A stretch of DNA of 64,000 nt from JBBDJB01 sp040880125 (GTDB lineage Bacteria; Planctomycetota; Planctomycetia; Pirellulales; JBBDJB01): the NCBI GenBank assembly GCA_040880125.1, contig JBBDJB010000046.1, positions 1 to 64,000 of the forward strand, written 5' to 3'. Within the stretch, counting starts at the first letter, position 1. Every line of letters starts with the position of its first letter. A model generated the notes under the pieces. The model searched no databases, was not told the origin of the DNA, and worked only from the letters and a program-made list of their open reading frames with translations. Shown here one piece after another: positions 35,704-43,666 of this stretch. A program made the position numbers and the translations under genes.

Positions 35704-35980
35704 TTATCGACACGTATAGGTCGCCCGCACGGTTGTTGTTGGACCGGTGCCATGTTTTGGCATTTCCGCTCGTGGAAAGGGAACTAGCATCTTTCCCGAC
35801 GCCGCCGGCAGAAGTCTTTGCCAGTGGTCGTCACTGCCGACGTCGCGAAGCCGACTATCTGCTGGCTGGCATAGGCGTCGTTCGACCGAACCACCCCATC
35901 ATGACGATCGGGTAGTCCGCCGGCGGCGTGTAATTGCCTTCCAGGTGTTGGCTACTGGCGTCGTCGAATAATGCACCCAT
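35704..35980 (-). pseudogene. Broken LamG gene (frameshifts)
   Basis: Starts ATG 35980 with GGAGG at 35989-35993 and encodes MGALFDDASSQHLEGNYTP and YPIVMMGW before a premature stop. Shifting frame twice restores RSNDAYASQQIVGF and then DVGSDDHWQRLLPAASGK, which read as continuation of a LamG domain, before the final stop at 35704. So at least two frameshifts and loss of the rest. Confidence 0.7.
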
Positions 35981-35989
35981 TTACACATC

Positions 35990-36069
35990 CTCCGCGTCGA
36001 TGATCATCGTCTGGCTGCCCGCGCCGCTGAACGTCTGGCTGCTTCGTGTACGCTATTCGTTGCGATTCC
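35990..36069 (-). pseudogene. Gene-end fragment preceding the broken LamG
   Basis: A short frame closed by a stop on both sides reads RSSQTFSGAGSQTMIIDAEDV, resembling the last residues of a virion-type protein. It fits the gap between the beta-helix gene and the broken LamG gene and has no start codon. Low certainty. Confidence 0.35.
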
Positions 36070-37338
36070 TTAAGAACTCGGTGTCACTTTCGAGTCGTTG
36101 ACATAAACGTTCGCCGTGAACCGCCCACCCTGAAACAGATCGATGTGGCTGGTTTGCAGCGGCGAGCCGTTCCACGTGCATCCCTCGAATCGCACCGTGC
36201 CATTTGTGCCTGAGTTGCACTGGATGCTCAACTGCGAAGCATCGCTCATTGCCACAAAGTCGACGTCGCGATAAGTCGCGATGCCACCTGTGCCAATAAT
36301 CCGCATGTGCGCATCGTCGCGCTGTCCATCAAAGGACTTGGTAATCGTTAACCGGCAACTCTCGTGCAGGATTTTACAGCCGCTGCGCATCGTGACGCTT
36401 AATCCGGCGCCCCGCGTGTAGTCGCGCACGTGGTCATAAATCTGCGACTCCGCGCCGAACGGCTCATGCACGCCCGTAGTGACGATGCGTCGTGCTGTGA
36501 CGACGGAAGCCGCCTTCAACCCGATGTCCCAATCGTTGTCCACGTAGCCGTCGGAAATATCGAGGTGGCTGTAGTGGGAGTGATTGGGCTCCACGTCGAT
36601 GCCGCCCCACTTACCAATCGATCGGAATCCGCGGACTTTGGCGGTCGTGTAGTCGGTGATGGACAGTAGGCCGCGAAAGCACTCTTCACACTCGATGTCC
36701 TGCGCGTAGAGGTGCCCCCACCGAAGATAAAAAGCATTCCCGGTCGTGAAGCGGACCTTGGTCCCATATATTTTGACATTGCACAGGCTGTTGCCGCTGC
36801 TATCCGTGCCCTCGAAGTGGATGCCGTGGTTGTGCTGGCGATTGAAGCCGGGGCTGTCCGGCCAATGCACGCCATTATCTGGATTGACGGTCCACCGCGA
36901 ATCGCTGATTAGCTCGCCGCCGATCCACACCGTCGGCACCGGCTGAATGCCGATCTGGCTGGGATGTGCGCCCCACTGGCGGCCGGCTGTTGCGCCGCCC
37001 GAGAAGTAGCGAAACATCGGCGGGAATTCGGGCCGTGCGCTCACGCCTTCGGTGCGGTTGACTTGCGCGAAGATACGTGCATGCATCGCATAGACGACGC
37101 ACCACCACGGAAGCGTGATGAACCGAATTCCGAACCAATCACCCGGCGGGATGTAAAGCCCGTCGATGCTGCCGGGGTTGCGGGGCGTCTCCGTATCTCG
37201 CGAGTCCCACACCGCCTGCGCCGCGTCAACGAACGCCGTGTTGTTCGCGTTGCCCTCCAGGTCGTCGTCGTCTATTTGCGGCACCGCGCCGTGGTCGCGA
37301 ACGTCCTCCAGCGTGTAGCCTCCGATCTGAACGGTCAT
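36070..37338 (-). CDS. Right-handed beta-helix (pectate-lyase-like, tailspike-like) protein
   Basis: 422 residues. The first codon overlaps the stop of the preceding LamG gene (ATGA), so the two are translationally coupled. The N-terminal MTVQIGGYTLEDVRDHGAVPQIDDDD segment is the usual start of pectate-lyase-3 type beta-helix proteins (DHGAV.. then glycine/asparagine-rich coils). The central region alternates YLRWGHLYAQDIECEECF and HSHYSHLDISDGYVDND, coil-like rungs without obvious catalytic triad. Similar proteins act as tailspike depolymerases of phages. Catalysis here is unproven. Confidence 0.72.
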   Translation of the reverse strand: MTVQIGGYTLEDVRDHGAVPQIDDDDLEGNANNTAFVDAAQAVWDSRDTETPRNPGSIDGLYIPPGDWFGIRFITLPWWCVVYAMHARIFAQVNRTEGVSARPEFPPMFRYFSGGATAGRQWGAHPSQIGIQPVPTVWIGGELISDSRWTVNPDNGVHWPDSPGFNRQHNHGIHFEGTDSSGNSLCNVKIYGTKVRFTTGNAFYLRWGHLYAQDIECEECFRGLLSITDYTTAKVRGFRSIGKWGGIDVEPNHSHYSHLDISDGYVDNDWDIGLKAASVVTARRIVTTGVHEPFGAESQIYDHVRDYTRGAGLSVTMRSGCKILHESCRLTITKSFDGQRDDAHMRIIGTGGIATYRDVDFVAMSDASQLSIQCNSGTNGTVRFEGCTWNGSPLQTSHIDLFQGGRFTANVYVNDSKVTPSS

Positions 37339-38384
37339 AGCACACCTCTTGCGGCGAAGCCGCTGTCGATGGGAGCAAGGGAGTCCCCTTCCATCAACTC
37401 GATCGGGAGCGACTCCTCAGCCGGCTCGACGACCGGCGATTGCACCCAGGTGAGATACCAGCCGGGTTTAAAATCGCCGTCAATAAAGTACGTGGCGTTG
37501 CAGAGCCCCTCAGTGTTGCCTTCCCAGACGTGGAGCGTGTCTCCCTCAGTGCTGGAGAGCTCGTCCACCGGGTTGAAGCAGCGCAGCCGCTCGTTGCTGT
37601 CGGCCGGATAGCCGCCGGTCCAGCGATCCGTGACGATCTCCACTTCCGGCATGCCCGTCGTGAGATCCTGGAACAGCCGGCCCTGCAGCGTTTGCGTTTG
37701 GACGATCACCTCCGGCGGTTTCGGGAAGAAGGTCACTTCCGGAACGAGCAGTGGGGGGGCCGCATAAAGAACGCGAGGGTGTTCGACAACCGTGGACGAG
37801 CCTAGGTCCGAAAGCGCCACTCCTGGAAGGCCGGGCCGGTGAAGGCCCTCGACCAAGTCCCAGTAGTACGCCAGCGCGTGCGGCCGCACCAGCAGCGGCG
37901 AGGCGCCTTGTGCCAGCGCTTCTACCTCCCGTTGTGACAAGGCCTCCGACCATACCGCCGCTTCCGCTAGTCGGCCGCTGAACAGATTCGGAATGCTCGA
38001 CACTGAAAGTGCGACGGCGAACACATCGATTCCACCTGGCGAGACGCTCGAGTCATCCGTGCCGCTGGCGTCCCAATCGCCATTTAAGATTACCCGCCTG
38101 TCATCCGCTGCTGTGAAAATTCCACATCCGTGATTCCAGCCGTTTATCGTTGCCGTGTTGGTTGTGGCAGCGCTTTCGTTCGACGAGTCATCGACACTGA
38201 TCGCCTCCAATTCACCGCTGGACTGCAACTCAACGCAATGGAAATTCGTTGTGCTGGTCCCATTGCCGGTGCCTATGATTGCTCCAGTGTGTGATTCGGT
38301 CGGATAAAACCACGCCGAAACGGTAAAGGGAGTACCCGGCGTATTGACTTCGGCATATAATGCATCTGTGGGTTGTCTTGCCAT
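37335..38384 (-). CDS. LamG-like protein with C-terminal extension
   Basis: 349 residues. ATG 38384 overlaps the stop of the upstream gene (TAATG) and its own stop overlaps the next start (ATGA), so three genes are coupled. The LamG part (1-170) has FTVSAWFYPTESH, DDRRVILNGDWDASG and FSGRLAEAAVWSEALSQREVEAL. The rest, with PEVTFFPKPPEVIVQTQTLQ and PADSNERLRCFNPVDE, is typical of fibre or neck proteins of environmental phages. It likely contributes to a glycan-binding tail structure. Confidence 0.7.
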   Translation of the reverse strand: MARQPTDALYAEVNTPGTPFTVSAWFYPTESHTGAIIGTGNGTSTTNFHCVELQSSGELEAISVDDSSNESAATTNTATINGWNHGCGIFTAADDRRVILNGDWDASGTDDSSVSPGGIDVFAVALSVSSIPNLFSGRLAEAAVWSEALSQREVEALAQGASPLLVRPHALAYYWDLVEGLHRPGLPGVALSDLGSSTVVEHPRVLYAAPPLLVPEVTFFPKPPEVIVQTQTLQGRLFQDLTTGMPEVEIVTDRWTGGYPADSNERLRCFNPVDELSSTEGDTLHVWEGNTEGLCNATYFIDGDFKPGWYLTWVQSPVVEPAEESLPIELMEGDSLAPIDSGFAARGVL

Positions 38385-38878
38385 TATGTCTCCCTCACTT
38401 CTACCGCGAGCAGTTGCGCGTTGCCGTCCATGAGGTCGGAGCCGTGATCCGCGTCGCGCGTGACTTTCAATCGGAACGCCTCGCCGGCCGCCAGATTCGC
38501 GATTTCCGATCCGTTGGCGAAGGCGATTTCGCTATACTTCGTCTCGCCGGCGACCGATGCCGTCGTGGCGGCAACCGACTTTGCCGAAGCGAAGTTGTCG
38601 CTGTCCAGGCCGGTGGTATCGTCCTCGATCCGTTCAAAGGCCCCTGTCCAGACGACGTCATTGGTCGTTTGGTCCTCCGACGCCCACACCAAAAGAACGG
38701 TCAGTCCGTTGCCTTCGTACTGGCGTGGAAGAACGGCGCTGAATATGGCCGATTGGTCCGTGGATTTGTCGAACACCAAGATGGGCCGTTCATTGCGTAG
38801 CGCCAGGGTCGCGTAATTCGACGCCGGCGGCTCGTTGTGCAGCGGCGTGAACACAACTAGGGTATTTCCCGATGCCAT
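38384..38878 (-). CDS. Small virion-like protein, first gene of cassette
   Basis: 164 residues from ATG 38878, preceded by GGAG (about 38890); the 17-residue extension upstream is unlikely. Central phrase NYATLALRNERPILVFDKSTD, then VLPRQYEGNGLTVLLVWAS and AFERIEDDTTGLDSDNFASA, then LAAGEAFRLKVTRDAD, ending LLAVEVRET. This pattern is common in head or tail proteins of uncultured phages (from memory of the family, unverified). No known enzyme. It opens the operon. Confidence 0.65.
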   Translation of the reverse strand: MASGNTLVVFTPLHNEPPASNYATLALRNERPILVFDKSTDQSAIFSAVLPRQYEGNGLTVLLVWASEDQTTNDVVWTGAFERIEDDTTGLDSDNFASAKSVAATTASVAGETKYSEIAFANGSEIANLAAGEAFRLKVTRDADHGSDLMDGNAQLLAVEVRET

Positions 38879-39345
38879 GGGTGAGTGACTCCTTATGGTT
38901 GGGCAACAATGTTCAGGCTGTGCGGCCACATGGGCGCATCAAACTGGTTTGCGGTGATGTCCCAAGAGGGGGCGTACGTCGTATGACGCATATAAGAGTT
39001 ATACGTATCGAGATGACTAATAAAATGATCAAAACGCACCCTTTGTGGGAGAATGTAGCGATTGTGCAATAAAGAAAAGGAAATGAGCTGTGCGGCTGTG
39101 CAGCCGAGTGGCGCCCGCAGCCGCGGCCTGGGGCTGGCCGTGGTGTATACCGATTACCGGGCACCGGCCGCTGTTGGACTAGCAGCGTCCAGCGGACATA
39201 GCGACAGCCGTGCCTGGGAGCGCGCAGGCAAGACGCTCGCGATGCGTTGCCGTGGAGCGCGGAAGTCGCCGCAAGGAGCGCCCCGATCGAGATAGGTGTC
39301 CACTTCAAGTCAAGTGAACTGCAGGCGCAAGAAGCGCGCTACGCC
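38879..39345. other. AT-rich region between the cassette and the GH32 gene
   Basis: About 470 bases. The stretch 38980-39095 is clearly richer in A and T than its surroundings and likely contains the cassette promoter (minus strand). No gene recognised; short plus-strand frames here do not resemble proteins. Confidence 0.5.
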
Positions 39346-41481
39346 TTACTGCCAGATCGAGCGGAGCTCGTGGACTTCCAGTTTCAGCAAACGCGACTCG
39401 CCGCCGCGGCTGCTGAACCGGATTGCTTCGATCGGTGAATCGGCGCGAAACGAGCTGGTTTGATAGACGCGGCCGTCGTTGCCGCAGATCTCCAGCGAAG
39501 GCCGGTCGATGAGAAGCTGAATCTGAACGCGGCCGCCGACCGGCTTTAGCGGCATTCCTTCCAATGTCTGCTCCGCCGCGTTGTAGGTGATCGTGCGGTC
39601 GCCGACGGTGATCCGCAGCGCCGCGGCCTCGCCGACGTCAAACTCCGCCCGAATGTCGAACAGTTCGCCGGTGACCGGCACCTCCAGCGGATCGCCGGGC
39701 TGGAGCACCACGTTCTCCCGCAGGTACGTCTTTTTACGCAGCCGCTCGATCTCTCGCACGGGCCGGGCGAACAGGCGCGTTCCGTCGCCGGTGCTTCGCA
39801 ACGTGAGCTCGCAGGGGAAAGTCATCATCTGGTTGAACGGCATTCCTTCCATATCGATCCGCCCCCAGCCGATCTGAATGCGGCGGTCGTCCGGAGTGTT
39901 GTTGTACGTCTGCGATGCGTAATAGGCGCCCCAATGCAGTTGGTGCTTTCCCTCGTGGTCCGGCGTAAACGCGCGGCCGTCGAACTGCCCTAGGGCGTAC
40001 TTTGCATCGGCCGCGAAGACGACCCAGCGGGTGGAATCTTCGTCGCCATCGATCGGCAGCTCGAAGATCTCCGGGCACTCGAAATAGCCCTCCAGGCGGC
40101 TTTGGAACTCCCACACTTTTAAGTCGGGCGAGTTGTAAAACGCGATCCACTGCTTCCCCTGGTGCTCGTCGTAAAGCGCCATCACCCAGTGCTGCGTCGG
40201 CTCGTGCCAGAACACCTTCGGGTCGCGGCCCTGGTGCTCGATGACGGGATTGCCCTGCCAGTAGGTCCAAGTGCGGCCGCGGTCGTTGCTGTAGGCGATC
40301 GCTTCGCCGCGACCGGTATCGGTGAAAGCCGCCACCAGGACCTCCTCGTCACCCGTCTGAAAGCCGGAGGTGTTTTCCTTGTCGACAACCGCGGTGCCGG
40401 AGAAACAGTGCTCCTGGGCCATGGTCCAAGGGTAGAGCGCGATTGGCAGCTCTTCCCAATGCACCAGATCGCGGCTGACGGCGTGGCCCCAGTGCATGTT
40501 GCCCCAATTCCAACCGTAGGGATTGTGTTGGAAGAAAAGGTGCCATTCGCCGTCGTAGTAGACCATGCCGTTGGGGTCGTTGTTCCAACCGCGCCGCTGG
40601 CTGAAGTGGAACTGCGGGCGCAGCCGCTCGGCGTACAGATTCTCGGCGTTGTGAATCCGGTCGGACTGGAAGATCGCCTTGAGCCCGCCGGACCCCTGCG
40701 CGAGCGCATTGGTCTTGAGCTCGGCCTGATCGCCGCGGAACGCGCTGACGTCGATGAACGCCCACCAGTCGGCTTCATCGGGAGCAAGCTCGATGTCGAA
40801 AGCCCGCTCAGTCTCGCCGCCGACGGTCAACTCCATCCGGCGCATCGGTGCGCCGTTTTTGATCGGCAGATTCAAGTACCGCTTTTCGATCGCAATCGTC
40901 CGCGAGAGCTCCTCGGGAGGAACCATCCGCGAGCGGTCGCTCAGGACGATCTGATCAACATTGATATGTCCCCAGCCGCCGGTACGGGCGTCCACGATCT
41001 CGATGACGACCGCTTTGCCGGCCAGGTCGCGGACGTCCCATGTGTGCCAGTCGAGCGCTTCGCTTCCGCCGGCGGCGCGGTTGGGACCGGTGGCGGTCCG
41101 CACGACCCGGCCCTGCGACAGCAGGTTGATACACGTCTCGCCCGGGTATCCGCCGCCCCCGATCAAGAAGTTGATAAACGGCCGGTCGATCGTAAGCGGC
41201 GGCGAGGTGAGCGTGCCGGTGGAGTCGTCGCCTTTGTAAAACGAGCTCACGAGTCGCTCGCCCTGAAAGCCCGTGACCTGCATCTGGCCGGGTAGGGTCC
41301 CTTCCGCGGGCGCTGGGCCGAACGCTTCGCCTTCGACTTTCCACATTCCGTAGTTGCCGCTCTCGAAGTCGGCGATGACGACATCCGCACGCTGCGCGTC
41401 GGAGGTCAGTTGGGCCAGGGCGGTGCCGCCCAGCAAGAGCAGCATGGTGGCGATGCGGAAGAGAGGTCCGGCTACGTGCAT
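39346..41481 (-). CDS. GH32 glycosidase (levanase/invertase type) with N-terminal binding domain
   Basis: 711 residues. Signal peptide to about residue 23 (RIATMLLLLGGTALAQ). An N-terminal beta-sandwich with FESGNYGMW and LTIDRPFINFLIGGGGYPGET (about 30-190) looks like a carbohydrate-binding module. Catalytic motifs: WNNDPNG (nucleophile Asp, near 300-306), RDPK (near 423) and ECPEIFEL (acid/base Glu, near 467). C-terminal beta sandwich from about 570. It hydrolyses fructan (levan/inulin/sucrose) outside the cytoplasm. Its 3' end is repeated in decayed form at 33415-33740. Confidence 0.93.
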   Translation of the reverse strand: MHVAGPLFRIATMLLLLGGTALAQLTSDAQRADVVIADFESGNYGMWKVEGEAFGPAPAEGTLPGQMQVTGFQGERLVSSFYKGDDSTGTLTSPPLTIDRPFINFLIGGGGYPGETCINLLSQGRVVRTATGPNRAAGGSEALDWHTWDVRDLAGKAVVIEIVDARTGGWGHINVDQIVLSDRSRMVPPEELSRTIAIEKRYLNLPIKNGAPMRRMELTVGGETERAFDIELAPDEADWWAFIDVSAFRGDQAELKTNALAQGSGGLKAIFQSDRIHNAENLYAERLRPQFHFSQRRGWNNDPNGMVYYDGEWHLFFQHNPYGWNWGNMHWGHAVSRDLVHWEELPIALYPWTMAQEHCFSGTAVVDKENTSGFQTGDEEVLVAAFTDTGRGEAIAYSNDRGRTWTYWQGNPVIEHQGRDPKVFWHEPTQHWVMALYDEHQGKQWIAFYNSPDLKVWEFQSRLEGYFECPEIFELPIDGDEDSTRWVVFAADAKYALGQFDGRAFTPDHEGKHQLHWGAYYASQTYNNTPDDRRIQIGWGRIDMEGMPFNQMMTFPCELTLRSTGDGTRLFARPVREIERLRKKTYLRENVVLQPGDPLEVPVTGELFDIRAEFDVGEAAALRITVGDRTITYNAAEQTLEGMPLKPVGGRVQIQLLIDRPSLEICGNDGRVYQTSSFRADSPIEAIRFSSRGGESRLLKLEVHELRSIWQ

Positions 41482-41518
41482 CGAGTTGTTCCCACGGGAG
41501 GTGGAGATGGGGGTATAG

Positions 41519-41552
41519 AAAAACGCGCAGGCGCCAAGGCGGCACCTGCGCG
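41519..41552 (-). terminator. Terminator upstream of GH32 start (minus strand)
   Basis: Stem CGCGCAGG (41524-41531) and CCTGCGCG (41545-41552) with an extra inner CGCC/GGCG pairing; on the minus strand T5 follows (41519-41523). Ends transcription of the Gfo/Idh/MocA unit. Confidence 0.82.
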
Positions 41553-41661
41553 ACGTCCGAGTTTGTTGCGCGGGCCGTGCTATCGGGCGCGGCGACCACC
41601 GCCTGGCCGAAACGGCCGATGGCGCTGGGCAATAGTTCGGAATTCGGCCGTCGAGGTCTTT

Positions 41662-42990
41662 CTACAGCGTCCAGCCTTGGCGGTACTCGCGGCGGATGTA
41701 CTGGTCCGCCTCCGGATTGCCGGGGCAGGTGAGGTTCTTGGCGTCCCACTTCAGCGGCTTCCCGGTGCGGATGGCGACTACGCCCAGCAATACAGCCTCG
41801 CTGAACGGCCCGGCGTAGGAGAAGTTGGACAGCGCGGCGGGGCCTCCCTTGCAGGCGGCCACCCATTCGGCGTCCTCGTTGGGCACGCGGGGCAGTGTCG
41901 GCTCGGGCGTCTCGAAGTCTTCCCGGAGCGCTGCCGGCTTGGTCACCCAGCGATTGCCGCCGCGATTGAAATAGAGCTTGCCCTTCTCGCCGACCAGGAT
42001 GCAGCCGAAGCGGTTGGGGTCTTCGCCTTCCAGCACGTCGTCCGGCGGGAAGTTCCGCGGGGCGCTTTCCCGGTCCGGGCCCTTGTAGCCGTCGTACCAC
42101 TTGAATGTCACCGGCGGCTGATCGCCGCGGGCGGGAAACTGCCAGGTGACCGCCGACCACCAGGGGCCGGCCTCCTGCGTGCCGCCTTCGGACTCGGCGG
42201 AGACCGACGTCGGCGAGCCCAGCTCCAGCGCCCAGTACGGCATGTCCATGATGTGGCAGGCCATGTCGCCCAGCGCTCCGGTGCCGAAGTCCCACCAGCC
42301 GCGCCAGTTGAACGGGGCATAGGCCGAGTTGTACTCGCGCCACGGAGCCGGGCCGAGCCACAGGTCCCAATTTAGTGTTGAAGGAACTTCCTGCGCCGCC
42401 GGCCGTGCGGTCATGCCTTGGGGCCATATGGGACGATCGGTCCAAGTGTGAACCTCGCGCACCGGACCGATGATCCCGGCGCGAACCAGCTCGACGCCGC
42501 GACGGGTCGGCTCGCCGGCATGGGACTGGTTACCCATCTGCGTAGCCACGCCTTGTGCTATTGCCGTCTCGGCCATCAACCGGGCTTCATAAACCGAGTG
42601 CGTGAGCGGCTTCTGACAGTAGACGTGCTTGCCCAGCTTCATGGCCATGATCGAGGCCGCCGCGTGAACATGGTCGGGCGTGCTGACGGTGACCGCGTCG
42701 ATGTCTTTCTGCTTTTCAAGCATCTCGCGGAAGTCGACGTACCGTTTGGCATTGGGGAACTTTTCGAAGCTTCCGCGCGCTTGGCGTTCGTCGACGTCGC
42801 ACAGCGCGACAATGTTGCAGCCCAGGTTGGCCACGTCGCTGACGTCGCCGGCTCCCTTTCCGCCGACGCCGATGCCCGCGACGTTCAACCGCTCGTTCGC
42901 GCCGAACACGCGGCTGGGCAGATAGGTGAAGGCAAAGGCCGCCGATGCGGCGCCGACAAACTGACGTCGATTGACTTTGAGGTGGGACAT
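41662..42990 (-). CDS. Tat-exported Gfo/Idh/MocA-family oxidoreductase
   Basis: 442 residues from ATG 42990, preceded by AAGGAG; the 48-residue extension upstream is not used. Tat signal NRRQFVGAASAAFAF near 7-21. NAD-binding N-terminus: NVAGIGVGGKGAGDVSDV and ALCDVDERQA; then DAVTVSTPDHVHAAASIMAMKLGKHVYCQKPL, the family's EKP-like loop (here QKP). Planctomycetes hold many such exported paralogs of glucose-fructose oxidoreductase type; the substrate is unknown. Terminator follows downstream at 41519-41552. Confidence 0.93.
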   Translation of the reverse strand: MSHLKVNRRQFVGAASAAFAFTYLPSRVFGANERLNVAGIGVGGKGAGDVSDVANLGCNIVALCDVDERQARGSFEKFPNAKRYVDFREMLEKQKDIDAVTVSTPDHVHAAASIMAMKLGKHVYCQKPLTHSVYEARLMAETAIAQGVATQMGNQSHAGEPTRRGVELVRAGIIGPVREVHTWTDRPIWPQGMTARPAAQEVPSTLNWDLWLGPAPWREYNSAYAPFNWRGWWDFGTGALGDMACHIMDMPYWALELGSPTSVSAESEGGTQEAGPWWSAVTWQFPARGDQPPVTFKWYDGYKGPDRESAPRNFPPDDVLEGEDPNRFGCILVGEKGKLYFNRGGNRWVTKPAALREDFETPEPTLPRVPNEDAEWVAACKGGPAALSNFSYAGPFSEAVLLGVVAIRTGKPLKWDAKNLTCPGNPEADQYIRREYRQGWTL

Positions 42991-43060
42991 CTGTGATCTC
43001 CTTGAGCTTCGGTAGGAGGAGAGGGAGAGACTTTGTTTGTAACTCTGCCGCTGTGGAGGG

Positions 43061-43486
43061 CTACTCTTCTTCCGGCATATCGTTCGCTTCCGCCAGCATC
43101 GCCCTGGCTTCCGCGACATAGAACTTGGTGCCATACAACTCGGTGGCCGCGCCGCCTTCGGCGCCAGCTAGATAAAGTTGGGCGACGCGCTGTTGCAGCG
43201 TTTCCATGCGATCCAGGTGCGCCTGCACCGCGGGCGGATCTTCGGCCTGCATCCAGCGCTTGGACCAGCGGTAGACGGTTTCGACCTCCTCCGTGCCAAC
43301 TTCGTACGCAGCACGGGCGGACTGGTAAGTCAATTTTGCCGCTTCGGCCATCGATGGGATGTCGGCTGCTTGTTGTTGCCGATTTTGGGCCGCGGCTTGC
43401 TGCTGTGCCGGCGCTTGAATTGCGGCAAACGCCAGGGCGACGACTGCCACCACGAGAACCAATCCTGCGAGTTTGGCTGCGCGCAT
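43061..43486 (-). CDS. Small secreted protein of unknown function
   Basis: 141 residues from ATG 43486. Hydrophobic signal (LAGLVLVVAVVALAFAAIQAP) and Gln/Ala-rich linker (QQQAAAQNRQQQAAD), then a helical part with YRWSKRWMQAEDPPAVQAH and LYLAGAEGGAATEL. No known motif. It sits 70 bases before the oxidoreductase gene on the same strand and is probably cotranscribed. Confidence 0.75.
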   Translation of the reverse strand: MRAAKLAGLVLVVAVVALAFAAIQAPAQQQAAAQNRQQQAADIPSMAEAAKLTYQSARAAYEVGTEEVETVYRWSKRWMQAEDPPAVQAHLDRMETLQQRVAQLYLAGAEGGAATELYGTKFYVAEARAMLAEANDMPEEE

Positions 43487-43589
43487 GTCGCGTCTCCAAC
43501 TTGGAGTGGGATGGCGGAGATTCGGCTCGCCCGCCATTGTAACCGTCCCGCACTGGCGATGCGCGTCTTTTGAAATTCGCCGGAGAAGT

Positions 43590-43664
43590 CTCTCTTTCTG
43601 GCCCTTTCCCCAGAGGGAGTCCCAGAGAGAGAGGTAGTAGAAGGACAGTGTCTGTCTGTGCCAC
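43590..43664 (+). repeat. Decayed CTCTCCC + REP pair
   Basis: A GAAGTCTCTCTTTC...CCAGAGGG segment (43590-43633) next to a REP half with GACAGTGTCTGTCTGTG (43644-43660) and CCAC. Both are worn, but the neighbour arrangement is as at 20366-20451 and 49011-49076. Confidence 0.6.
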
Positions 43665-43666
43665 TT

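Noticed and set aside
33928..38878. Complete prophage
   Set aside because: No capsid, terminase, portal, lysis, replication or integrase gene; flanks are ordinary host genes.
39062..39295. 77-aa plus-strand frame in the AT-rich gap
   Set aside because: No ribosome site, no recognisable sequence, overlaps repeat-like GC-rich part.
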